Shown: in pieces, positions 17,011 to 23,963 of the stretch | Layout: each line of letters begins with the position of its first letter | Numbering within the stretch: the first letter of the stretch is position 1 | DNA from: JBFLXB01 sp964570625 | GTDB taxonomy: Bacteria > Nitrospirota > Nitrospiria > 2-01-FULL-66-17 | Direction of reading: 5' to 3' | DNA: 64,000 nt | NCBI GenBank assembly: GCA_964570625.1 | Contig: CAZMYW010000023.1 | Location: 121,627 to 185,626, forward strand | Notes under the pieces: generated by a model | Database searches by the model: none | The model's input: the letters and a program-made list of their open reading frames with translations, nothing else | Told to the model about the DNA's origin: nothing | Program-made: the position numbers and the translations under genes

Positions 17011-17478
17011 AGCGGGCGGCACGATCGTATCACCCAACCCCACGTCCACCCGGATCGTTTCGAACCGTCGACCGGCGAGACGGGCTTCGACTGAGAACCG
17101 ATACGCCTTGACGAAGGCAATGAGCGGCTCGACTTCATCCGCTTCGGGTACGATGAACTGAAATCGATCGTCCCCTGAGACGCCTAAATCCCGACGGAGG
17201 GCGTGAGCCAATTCCACGCCTGACCAGTCTTCGTGCTCGGCGGCCACTCCGAGATCGAGGTCTTGCGTCATGCGGGCACGCGATCCCAGTCTCAACTCAA
17301 GCGCCACCCCGCCTTTGAGTACCCACGGGCTGTCCGGACGTTGTTGGAGTCTGGCCAAACACCGCTCGAACACCACGCGTTTGCGAATTCGAATGAGCGG
17401 TTGTCCGCTCTCCCGCTGGAGCCGCCTCAACCGTTCCTCCAGGGCCTGGCGAAAGTCGTCGTCCGATCGATACGGCAT
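16924..17478 (-). CDS. AbiEii-type nucleotidyltransferase toxin, C-terminally truncated
   Basis: Toxin of the type IV AbiE system, a nucleotidyltransferase-fold protein. The frame encodes 184 residues where the family usually has about 250-300. The catalytic segment VLKGGVALELRLGSRARMTQ-DLDL (G-S...D-x-D) and the later acidic IRVDVGLGDT are present. Family similarity ends near PPAVELENRP (about 17000). The last 25 or so residues are read out of frame from the darT remnant, so the C-terminal helical domain is lost. The start ATG at 17476-17478 overlaps the AbiEi stop (TGATG). Probably inactive. Confidence 0.8.
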   Translation of the reverse strand: MPYRSDDDFRQALEERLRRLQRESGQPLIRIRKRVVFERCLARLQQRPDSPWVLKGGVALELRLGSRARMTQDLDLGVAAEHEDWSGVELAHALRRDLGVSGDDRFQFIVPEADEVEPLIAFVKAYRFSVEARLAGRRFETIRVDVGLGDTIVPPAVELENRPRSELQQRARTAYLLGHDLPND

Positions 17479-18083
17479 CACGACTCCCTCACCGCGAGCT
17501 GCAACGTGACGTGTGTGGCTGGATCGATCCCCTTGGGCATGGTGGCCAGGACGGCGAGCAGGGCGCTGCGATCCAGCAGGCCCCTGCGCATCGCGTCTTT
17601 GATCACGGCGGTCAGGCGCTCCGGGTCGAGACGCGCTTCCGCCAGATCCAGAACCGTCCTGAGCGGTATCGTCACCGGCACACCATCGCGCACTTCCACG
17701 TCCCCGGCTTGAAGTGCGGCCCGGTGGAGTACGACCCCCGCGACCGGACGTTTGCGGAACGTCGGCGGTACCGTGAGATGAACCTTCACGTGGAGCAGGT
17801 CCCCCAGCTCGTACACCGTGGCGGCTGATTCGTGGGAGATGACTCCCTGTTTTCGGCTCCAGAGCCACCACCGAATCAGGTCCTCGTGATCAACCGAGGG
17901 GAAATGTTTGAGACGGTAACTCCCGCGACCGACGCGGGTCCAGCGCCCCCTTTGGACGTGAAAATGCTGGAGCGAGTAGCCATATCCGACGGCCTTCGCA
18001 TCGGCCGCGGTGAAATACCCGCCTTGACGCTCGGCCAGGCTGTACAGGCGGTCTGATTTGGGGATGGATTTCTTCTTCGCCAT
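17478..18083 (-). CDS. AbiEi-type antitoxin (winged-helix repressor)
   Basis: Antitoxin and autorepressor of the type IV AbiE system. The 201-residue protein begins with a basic segment and an N-terminal winged-helix domain (SLAERQGGYFTAADAKAVGY, then GRWTRVGRGSYRL). The AbiEi core follows with WLWSRKQGVISHESAATVYELGD and IPLRTVLDLAEA. Characterised AbiEi proteins bind inverted repeats in their own promoter. A CTTACA-N5-TGTAAG palindrome lies upstream at 18145-18161 and is a candidate operator. The gene seems intact, while its toxin partner is truncated. Confidence 0.83.
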   Translation of the reverse strand: MAKKKSIPKSDRLYSLAERQGGYFTAADAKAVGYGYSLQHFHVQRGRWTRVGRGSYRLKHFPSVDHEDLIRWWLWSRKQGVISHESAATVYELGDLLHVKVHLTVPPTFRKRPVAGVVLHRAALQAGDVEVRDGVPVTIPLRTVLDLAEARLDPERLTAVIKDAMRRGLLDRSALLAVLATMPKGIDPATHVTLQLAVRES

Positions 18084-18091
18084 GCAAGAAC

Positions 18092-18118
18092 ATTATATAA
18101 AATTGAAGTATTTTGCAA
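18092..18118 (-). promoter_or_regulatory. AT-rich promoter of the abiE operon
   Basis: On the minus strand TTGCAA (18118-18113), a 15-nt spacer and a perfect TATAAT (18097-18092), with the abiEi ATG only 8 nt further on, so the mRNA would be leaderless or nearly so. The spacer is short. The block is far more AT-rich than its surroundings. Confidence 0.55.
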
Positions 18119-18144
18119 TCATAAATTCCACATACGGCAAAAAA

Positions 18145-18161
18145 CTTACATTCGTTGTAAG
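18145..18161. promoter_or_regulatory. Candidate AbiEi operator (inverted repeat)
   Basis: Perfect 6-bp inverted repeat CTTACA-TTCGT-TGTAAG just upstream of the putative -35 box of abiEi. AbiEi proteins are known to bind inverted repeats in their promoters. Binding here is inferred from position only. Confidence 0.45.
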
Positions 18162-18178
18162 GATTATGTATGTCCACC

Positions 18179-18502
18179 CTAAGCCGCATAGAGGAGCGTT
18201 TGAAGCGCATTCACCGCTTCCCGTAACTGGTCCGGCCCGCCAAACAAGCGAGCGATCTCCATGACATTGCCTCGCTCGGAGATCGGCGGGACCTTGAGCA
18301 CATCCGGGATCACGAACTGAGCGGTCCCGTGGACCGCATACTTTTCGAGGAGGTCAGTCAGGACTGCCTTAGCTTCGGAGCTGTAGCGGTCGAAAAAGTC
18401 CTTCCGTTCCCTGCGCAGCCGATCAGCGCGTTCGCGACGAGTCCGACGCGGGGCGTTGAACGCGATGTGGCAGAGCAGATCGAACGGGTCGGCGTCAGAC
18501 CT
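18179..18502 (-). pseudogene. Type I restriction enzyme HsdR, C-terminal remnant
   Basis: About 107 codons on the minus strand encode a clear EcoEI_R_C-type C terminus of the type I restriction R subunit: DADPFDLLCHIAFNAPRRTR, RKDFFDRYSSEA, LEKYAVHGTAQFVIPDVLK and the ending LQTLLYAA before TAG (18179-18181). The helicase and nuclease domains (normally over 700 residues) are missing. Similarity begins abruptly at about 18500, 5 nt from the stop of the thiamine-binding gene, so this is a deletion remnant. No hsdM or hsdS is visible. Confidence 0.8.
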
Positions 18503-18506
18503 GGAG

Positions 18507-18815
18507 TTAGGTCCGCACTTTTCTCTTCAACGTTCGCTCCACGCTGGCGATCTTGGATTCCAGTCGGCCCTTGGCGCCTTTGCGGTAGTCCACGCGGATG
18601 CCGATGGAGATGCGCTTGCAGTCCTTACGCATGCGGTCGTAGCACTTCTTGACCACGCCGAAGACCTCGTCCCATTCCCCTTCGAGCACGGTGCCCATGG
18701 GGTTGAGGCGGTACGGCACGCCACTCTTGTCGATGATGTCCAGCGAGCGCGAAACATAGGGGCTCACGCTTTCGCCCTTGTCCATTGGTGACATGCTGAA
18801 TTCGAGTAAAACCAT
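18507..18815 (-). CDS. MTH1187-family thiamine-binding protein (UPF0045)
   Basis: Small ferredoxin-like-fold protein of a family reported to bind thiamine or related ligands. The 102-residue protein starts MVLLEFSMSPMDKGESVSPY, has the characteristic YRLNPMGTVLEGEWDEVF, and ends in a basic segment. GGAG precedes the ATG by about ten nt. It lies 21 nt downstream of glpD on the same strand and is probably co-transcribed. The deletion scar carrying the hsdR remnant begins immediately after its stop, so its native downstream neighbour has been lost. Confidence 0.82.
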   Translation of the reverse strand: MVLLEFSMSPMDKGESVSPYVSRSLDIIDKSGVPYRLNPMGTVLEGEWDEVFGVVKKCYDRMRKDCKRISIGIRVDYRKGAKGRLESKIASVERTLKRKVRT

Positions 18816-18836
18816 ATCTTCTATTCTCCTTGGTGA

Positions 18837-20390
18837 CTAGGCTGCTAGATATCTCTTCACATAGCCCTCGCGCGCCTCTGCGTCCCAGCCCAACAACGAT
18901 CCCATGCGTTCAGCCACGTTGCGGGTGATGGTTGCGTCGCGGCGGTGTCGGCCGAACGCGATCGGCAGGCGGCGTCGCAGCACGTCTTCGACCGTCAGCG
19001 CGAGTTCATGTTCCACGGCAAAATCCACCTGGGCCTCGACCCACGGCAGATCCGGATGCAACCGGCGGCCGGGGCCGCGCTTGGCGATCAGATCCAGCAG
19101 GGCGCCCGTGCGCGAGCCGTACATGCGGATGAAGGCATCGAACTGCGCGTCGTCCAATCCATCGCTCCGCGCGCGCTGACGCCACGCGGCCCGCTCCGCG
19201 TCCAGGATGACGCGTCCCCCGATCAGGGGTGTGTGGGACGTGCGGCACGCTACGAGGCCCGGCCGCTCCACGCGCTCCGCAATGCGGTTGACCACCCGCT
19301 CGGCCACGGCCCGCGCCGTGGTGAATTTGCCGCCCGCAATGGCCATCACGCCGTTGGAGTCCTCGGTGATCAGGTCTTCGCGGCTGACCGCTGACTCGGG
19401 TTTGCCTTCTTCATACACCAGCGGCCGGACCCCTGCGAACTCCGCCACCACGTCGCTATCTCGGATCGCCACGCCCGGCAGCGCCTTCTGGATTTCATCG
19501 ATCAAGTAGCCGCGCTCGTCATTCGTACAGGTGACCGCAGCCGGGTCGCCCTCATAGTCCAGGTCGGTCGTGCCCACCAATGTGTAGCCTTGCCACGGGA
19601 TCACGAAGAACACGCGGCCGTCCCGCCCCGCTGAAAGGACCAATGCGTGTTCGCGCAGCAAGGGCGGCAAGACCAGATGTGCGCCGCGCGTCATTCGAAT
19701 ACGCGGCGTAGAACCGTGTGCCATGGCGCTCACGCGGTCCAGCCACGGCCCCGAAGCATTGACCACCACACGCGCGGCGATCTCTCGCGCGCCCACGCGG
19801 ACACCCGAGACGCGGCCCTCGCGCACGATCAACCCCTCCACCCGCGTGTAGGTGTGCAGCTGCGCCCCGGCCGCGCGCGCCGACAGGGCCACCTCCAGGC
19901 ACGTGCGTGCGTCGTCCATCTGCGCGTCGAAGAAGCGCGCCGCGCCGGCCAGATCCGCGCCCTGCAGCGCGGGTTCGAGTTGTTTGGCTTCGGCCGGCGA
20001 GAGCATACGGTGGGGGTGCACGTTGCGATACAGCGCGGCCAGGTCGTACAGCACCATGCCGACCCGGACGACCCAGGGCGGACGTCCTGCGCTGCGATAG
20101 ATCGGGAACAGGAACGGCAAGGGCCGAACCAGGTGCGGAGCGATACGAAGCCACGTGGCCCGTTCGCGGGCGCCTTCCGCGACCAATCGAAACGCAAACT
20201 GTTCCAGGTAACGCAGACCGCCGTGGATCAGTTTGGAAGTGCGGCTGCTGGTGCCGCTGCCGAGGTCGCCCTGCTCGAATAACGCCACGCGCAAGCCGCG
20301 CTGGGCCGCGTCGTAGGCCACCCACGCGCCCATGATGCCCCCACCGACCACGGCCAGATCATATGATTCTTGCGACGACGACCCGTTCAC
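18837..20390 (-). CDS. glpD: Glycerol-3-phosphate dehydrogenase (FAD-dependent, GlpD/GlpA type)
   Basis: Membrane-associated flavoenzyme oxidising glycerol 3-phosphate to DHAP and passing electrons to quinone. The 517-residue protein has the FAD dinucleotide motif VVGGGIMGAW near the N terminus and the family segments TSSRTSKLIHGGLRYLEQF, LVGTTDLDYEGDP, EFAGVRPL and GGKFTTAR. The C-terminal DAO_C domain has the characteristic RRRLPIAF. I prefer the GTG at 20390, with GGAG five nt upstream; an ATG at 20447 would add 19 residues without family similarity. Divergent from moaB. No glycerol kinase or facilitator is nearby. Confidence 0.92.
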   Translation of the reverse strand: MNGSSSQESYDLAVVGGGIMGAWVAYDAAQRGLRVALFEQGDLGSGTSSRTSKLIHGGLRYLEQFAFRLVAEGARERATWLRIAPHLVRPLPFLFPIYRSAGRPPWVVRVGMVLYDLAALYRNVHPHRMLSPAEAKQLEPALQGADLAGAARFFDAQMDDARTCLEVALSARAAGAQLHTYTRVEGLIVREGRVSGVRVGAREIAARVVVNASGPWLDRVSAMAHGSTPRIRMTRGAHLVLPPLLREHALVLSAGRDGRVFFVIPWQGYTLVGTTDLDYEGDPAAVTCTNDERGYLIDEIQKALPGVAIRDSDVVAEFAGVRPLVYEEGKPESAVSREDLITEDSNGVMAIAGGKFTTARAVAERVVNRIAERVERPGLVACRTSHTPLIGGRVILDAERAAWRQRARSDGLDDAQFDAFIRMYGSRTGALLDLIAKRGPGRRLHPDLPWVEAQVDFAVEHELALTVEDVLRRRLPIAFGRHRRDATITRNVAERMGSLLGWDAEAREGYVKRYLAA

Positions 20391-20538
20391 GGCACTCCGT
20401 TGCGGAATTGGCGTTGCAGCGCGCGTTACTATAACATAGCGCCCCATGAGCGTCGAGAAGGTGGCAAAAAACACGGTTTCCATGTTGCTGGCGTACCCCG
20501 CAGTAAGCTGCGGGGAATGCGCGCGCAATGCACTTTCG

Positions 20539-20568
20539 TTGACACGCTTTTTGATCCCACGGTAAGAT
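20539..20568 (+). promoter_or_regulatory. Sigma-70-type promoter of moaB-like gene
   Basis: TTGACA (20539-20544), an 18-nt spacer and TAAGAT (20563-20568), 20 nt before the ATG at 20589. This is the closest match to consensus in the window. Confidence 0.7.
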
Positions 20569-20588
20569 GCCACTCCTTTGGGGGCGCA

Positions 20589-21092
20589 ATGGGGCACGCG
20601 GAACACCGGGCGCAGGCGCCGCGCAACGTGGCCTGCTACGTCGTCACGTGTAGCGACACGCGCACCCCAGCGGACGACCGCTCGGGCGACGCGATCCGCG
20701 CATTGCTCAAGGCGCACGACCACCGGGTGACGGGCTCGATCGTGGTGAAGGACGACCCCGAGGCGATCGCGGAAGTGTTGTCCCGCATCGCGCGGGACGC
20801 CGGCACCCAGGCCGTGATTCTGACCGGAGGCACCGGGCTGTCGAGTCGGGATTCGACGTTCGAAGCCGTGGACCGGCTGCTGGAGAAACGCATCGATGGC
20901 TTCGGGGAATTGTTTCGCTGGCTCTCGTTCCAGGAAATTGGACCCGCGGCCATGCTCAGTCGCGCCACCGCCGGTCTGTACCGCGGCAAAGTGATCTTTT
21001 CGCTCCCCGGGTCCGAAGGGGCGGTCCGGCTGGCGTTGGACAAACTCATTCTGCCCGAGTTGGGGCACACGGTGTGGCTGGCGGGACAATAA
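20589..21092 (+). CDS. moaB: MoaB/MogA-type molybdenum cofactor biosynthesis protein
   Basis: Adenylylates molybdopterin (MogA/MoaB family) or is otherwise needed for molybdenum cofactor maturation. The 167-residue protein contains VVTCSDTRTPADDRSGDAI (about 17-35), the hallmark LTGGTGLSSRDSTFEAV (about 80-96) and SLPGSEGAVRLALDKLI near the C terminus, which together cover the MoCF-binding fold. The start is set by the promoter at 20539-20568 and a G-rich stretch before the ATG. It is divergent from glpD; no other molybdenum genes are in the window. MoaB and MogA cannot be separated by eye. Confidence 0.85.
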   Translation: MGHAEHRAQAPRNVACYVVTCSDTRTPADDRSGDAIRALLKAHDHRVTGSIVVKDDPEAIAEVLSRIARDAGTQAVILTGGTGLSSRDSTFEAVDRLLEKRIDGFGELFRWLSFQEIGPAAMLSRATAGLYRGKVIFSLPGSEGAVRLALDKLILPELGHTVWLAGQ

Positions 21093-21117
21093 CAGGCCTT
21101 CTATGAACGTGACCAGG

Positions 21118-21145
21118 TTTCCATATCAGGACATTGGGATACACT
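21118..21145 (+). promoter_or_regulatory. Possible promoter giving a leaderless YciI transcript
   Basis: TTTCCA (21118-21123), a 16-nt spacer and TACACT (21140-21145), 6 nt before the GTG start at 21152. No Shine-Dalgarno lies between. Confidence 0.4.
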
Positions 21146-21151
21146 CCTAAC

Positions 21152-21427
21152 GTGCTCTTCGCCATCATCGGGACCGACGGACCTCGCGGCCAGGCGCTGC
21201 GGCCTTCGCTACGCGAGGCGCACCTCGCGCGGATCGACGCGCTCGGGGCCCAAGGGCGCCTAGTGCTTGCCGGGCCCTTCGGCGACGGCAGCGGAAGCCT
21301 GATCGTGATGGCGGCGGATTCGCTGGACGAAGCCCGCGCCTTTGCCGAAGGTGATCCCTACGTCACGGGAGGAGTCTTCCAGGCCATCGACGTCCGTCCG
21401 TTCGTGAAAGTTCGTCCCTCGCCATGA
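21152..21427 (+). CDS. YciI family protein
   Basis: Small ferredoxin-like-fold protein of the YciI family, whose members are often accessory or unassigned. The 91-residue sequence begins (M)LFAIIGTDGPRGQALRPSLR, then REAHLARIDALGAQGRLVLAGPF and FAEGDPYVTGGVF, the conserved HLxxl...GpxxxxDPY pattern. GTG 21152 is preferred because homologues start MLFAI and a -10-like box ends 6 nt earlier. It overlaps the aldo/keto reductase by ATGA, so the pair is translationally coupled. The substrate is unknown. Confidence 0.82.
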   Translation: MLFAIIGTDGPRGQALRPSLREAHLARIDALGAQGRLVLAGPFGDGSGSLIVMAADSLDEARAFAEGDPYVTGGVFQAIDVRPFVKVRPSP

Positions 21428-22521
21428 GCCAAGCCGGATACGCCACACCCGAGGGCACGGCCGCTTTTGTCGCGCACCGCCGAACTCAGGGGATCGCGGA
21501 TCCTTCAAAGGGGTTCGACGGGCTCACGCTGTCATCGGTGGGGCTGGGAACATACCTGGGACCCGCCGACACCGTCACCGACCGCATCTATGAAGCCGCG
21601 GTCGCGCGGGTCCTGGATCTCGGCTGCAACGTGATCGACACCGCGATCAATTATCGTTGCCAACGCAGCGAACGCGCGATCGGCCGAGCGCTCGCGGGCG
21701 GCAAGATCCCCCGCGAACAGGTGCTGGTGGCGACCAAAGGCGGCTATATTCCGTACGACGGCGAGCCGCCCACCGACCCGGCCGCCCACTTCCGTCAAAC
21801 GTTCGTGGCATCGGGACTGGTCGACCCGAAGGACGTGGTCTCCGGCTCGCACTGTCTCGCGCCGAAGTTCCTGCTCCATCAGATCGAGCGGAGTCTGGCC
21901 AATCTCAACCTCGCGTGTATCGACGTCTACTACGTGCACAACCCCGAGACGCAGTTGGAGGAGATCCCGGCCGACCGATTTTATGACCGAATGCGCGAGG
22001 CGTTCGAGACCCTGGAAGGTCGCGTACAGGCGGGACAGATCCGCTGTTACGGTATCGCCACCTGGAACGGCCTTCGCGCGTCCACCGGCGCGGCGGGATT
22101 GCTGTCGCTCGAGCGCCTGGTGGGGGTGGCGCGGGAACTCGCGGGGGATCGCCACCACTTTCGGGTCATTCAACTCCCCTACAGCCTGGCGATGCCGGAG
22201 GCGTACACCCGAAAGAACCAATCGGTTCGGGGTACACTCATGACGCCGCTCGCAGCCGCGGCCGCGCTGAACCTGTACACTATGGGCAGCGCGGTGCTCT
22301 ATCAGAATCGACTGGCAAAGGACCTTCCCGCGGAAATCCGGGCGCGGGTCACGGGCGTGGAGACCGACGCTCAGCGGGCGATTCAGTTCGCGAGATCCAC
22401 GCCCGGGATCGGCACCGCGCTGGTCGGCATGAAGCAGGTGTCCCACGTGGAAGAAAATTTGCGCGTGTTGACCGTCCCGATCCTCGCGCCCGCCGACTTG
22501 GACCGCCTGGTGCCGCGCTGA
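21424..22521 (+). CDS. Aldo/keto reductase
   Basis: NAD(P)H-dependent oxidoreductase of the AKR superfamily with a TIM barrel. The 365-residue protein contains the catalytic tetrad context: Asp/Tyr in NVIDTAINYRCQRSERAIGRA, Lys in VLVATKGGYIPYDGEP and His in IDVYYVHNPETQLEE. The C-terminal cofactor segment is STPGIGTALVGMKQVSHVEEN. An insertion between barrel strands 3 and 4 (about 105-145) is longer than in many AKRs. It overlaps the YciI gene by 4 bp. The physiological substrate cannot be inferred. Confidence 0.88.
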   Translation: MSQAGYATPEGTAAFVAHRRTQGIADPSKGFDGLTLSSVGLGTYLGPADTVTDRIYEAAVARVLDLGCNVIDTAINYRCQRSERAIGRALAGGKIPREQVLVATKGGYIPYDGEPPTDPAAHFRQTFVASGLVDPKDVVSGSHCLAPKFLLHQIERSLANLNLACIDVYYVHNPETQLEEIPADRFYDRMREAFETLEGRVQAGQIRCYGIATWNGLRASTGAAGLLSLERLVGVARELAGDRHHFRVIQLPYSLAMPEAYTRKNQSVRGTLMTPLAAAAALNLYTMGSAVLYQNRLAKDLPAEIRARVTGVETDAQRAIQFARSTPGIGTALVGMKQVSHVEENLRVLTVPILAPADLDRLVPR

Positions 22522-22605
22522 ACATGGGACGCCCAACGCCTTTTACGATGGGAACTCGAGTGATAAGGTCAACCGCGTCTCGCAAGCGAGGGAGGGAGGA
22601 ACGGC

Positions 22606-22986
22606 ATGAGTGAATCCGGAGAACTGGTCAATCTCAAAACCGCGACGGAAACCAACTGGAACGAGGTCGTGGTGCAGTCCGAACTTCCCGTGGCGGTCAA
22701 TTTTTTCGGGCCGGCGTGTGAACACAGCCAGAAACTCACCCCGGTCTTCGCGTCGCTGTCGCACCGGTACATCAACAAGATGCGGTTTGCGAAAGTCGAC
22801 GTGGCGGCGGAGCGCGGATTGGCGACTCGCTACGGGGTCCAGAGCACTCCCACGCTACTCTTCTTTGCCTCTGGCCGCCCGTATTTCATGGTGATCGGCG
22901 AAGCGCCCAAGCACCAATTCGAATCAGAGTTGGATCACATCCTGGCGCAGCACAAGCGCTGTATGGCCCGCTCTTCCGCGTTGTAG
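22606..22986 (+). CDS. Thioredoxin-fold protein with CxxS active site
   Basis: The 126-residue cytoplasmic protein has the thioredoxin fold: PVAVNFFGPACEHSQKLTP (about 28-46), FAKVDVAAERGLATRYGV and the cis-proline segment STPTLLFF. The active site is Cys38-Glu-His-Ser41, with serine replacing the resolving cysteine and FGPA in place of WCGPC. It therefore resembles a monothiol or CxxS thioredoxin, which may act in isomerisation or mixed-disulfide formation and cannot act as a simple dithiol reductase. A purine-rich GGGAGGAACGGC stretch precedes the ATG. A palindromic element starts 4 nt after the stop. Confidence 0.8.
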   Translation: MSESGELVNLKTATETNWNEVVVQSELPVAVNFFGPACEHSQKLTPVFASLSHRYINKMRFAKVDVAAERGLATRYGVQSTPTLLFFASGRPYFMVIGEAPKHQFESELDHILAQHKRCMARSSAL

Positions 22987-22989
22987 GAA

Positions 22990-23110
22990 AGCCCGTCCAT
23001 CAGCGGCCATCTGCGGCGTTGTCGCTGCGCTTCCGGTGCTCACGTACGACCCAGTACGCTGCGCTCCGGTGCTCGCTCCGCCTGGCATCGGGCGCGCTGC
23101 TGAACGGGCT
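22990..23110 (+). repeat. Palindromic intergenic element, copy 2
   Basis: Core GGCCATCTGCGGCG to CGCCTGGCATCGGGC with the central CGTAC-GACCCA-GTACG hairpin. The outer arms AGCCCGTCCATCAGCG and CGCTGCTGAACGGGCT pair with each other. It starts 4 nt after the thioredoxin-like stop, between convergent genes. Confidence 0.88.
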
Positions 23111-23138
23111 CCGCGTTTGCGGTTACTCGGAGGGGCTC

Positions 23139-23963
23139 CTAGGTCCCGCGTCCTAGTTCCCGGGACCGCCTGGTCGCTGCTTCAACCGCCGCGATCACGG
23201 CCGCCCGAAATCCCCCGGCGTCCAGGGCCGTGAGCCCTGCCAGCGTGGTTCCACCGGGCGAAATCACTTGGTCGCGCAGCGCCGCTGGTGACGCGCCCGT
23301 CTCGGCCACCAGACGCGCCGAGCCGGCCACGGTCTGGACGGCCAGCGCGCGGGCGGTCTCCGGTGGAAGGCCGGCCTTGACGCCACCGTCGATTAACGCC
23401 TCGATGAACGAAAAGACGAATGCCGGGCCGCTCCCGCTGAGTCCTGTCACGGCGTCGAGCAATTCTTCCGCAACTCCCACCGCGAGTCCCACCGCGGCAA
23501 ATAACGTCTCCACGGTCTTCGCGTCCTCGGACCGCGCGTTCGGCCCGAGGGCATAAGCCGCCGCGCCTTCGCCGATCAACAACGGGGTATTGGGCATCAC
23601 CCGGGCCAGTCGCGAGCCGGGCGGAAGGCGTGCGGCCAGTCGCGAGATGGGCACACCAGCGGCGATCGACACGACGAGGTGCTCCGCGGTCACGACGTTC
23701 CGGATTTCGTCGAGCACGCCGTCGATCATCTGCGGTTTGATCGCCAACACCACCACCGACGACGACGCGACCGCAGCGCGGTTGTCAGCCGCCACGTTCA
23801 CGTGGGTCTCGGCGGCCAGCGAACGGGCCGCTTCCCCTGCGGGATCGGCGACCGTGAGGCGTTCAGGCGGACATAACCCCGCCCGGATCGCCCCGCGCAC
23901 AAGCGCTGATCCCATTCGCCCCACGCCGATGACGCCCAGCCGGTCGATGGCGCGACGCTCCAT
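23139..23963 (-). CDS. proC: Pyrroline-5-carboxylate reductase
   Basis: Last step of proline synthesis: NAD(P)H reduction of 1-pyrroline-5-carboxylate. The 274-residue protein has the Rossmann motif LGVIGVGRMGSALVRG (about 8-23), VVVLAIKPQ, RVMPNTPLLIGEGA and the family signature GLSGSGPAFVFSFIEALIDG with VISPGGTTLAGL near the C terminus. The ATG follows the LOG-gene stop directly (TGA ATG), so proC is the last gene of a three-gene minus-strand operon. No proA or proB is in the window. Confidence 0.94.
   Translation of the reverse strand: MERRAIDRLGVIGVGRMGSALVRGAIRAGLCPPERLTVADPAGEAARSLAAETHVNVAADNRAAVASSSVVVLAIKPQMIDGVLDEIRNVVTAEHLVVSIAAGVPISRLAARLPPGSRLARVMPNTPLLIGEGAAAYALGPNARSEDAKTVETLFAAVGLAVGVAEELLDAVTGLSGSGPAFVFSFIEALIDGGVKAGLPPETARALAVQTVAGSARLVAETGASPAALRDQVISPGGTTLAGLTALDAGGFRAAVIAAVEAATRRSRELGRGT

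Noticed and set aside
18837..21089. glpD protein extended through the moaB region
   Set aside because: The upstream part of the frame is antisense to moaB and lacks GlpD similarity. GTG 20390 with GGAG is the better start.
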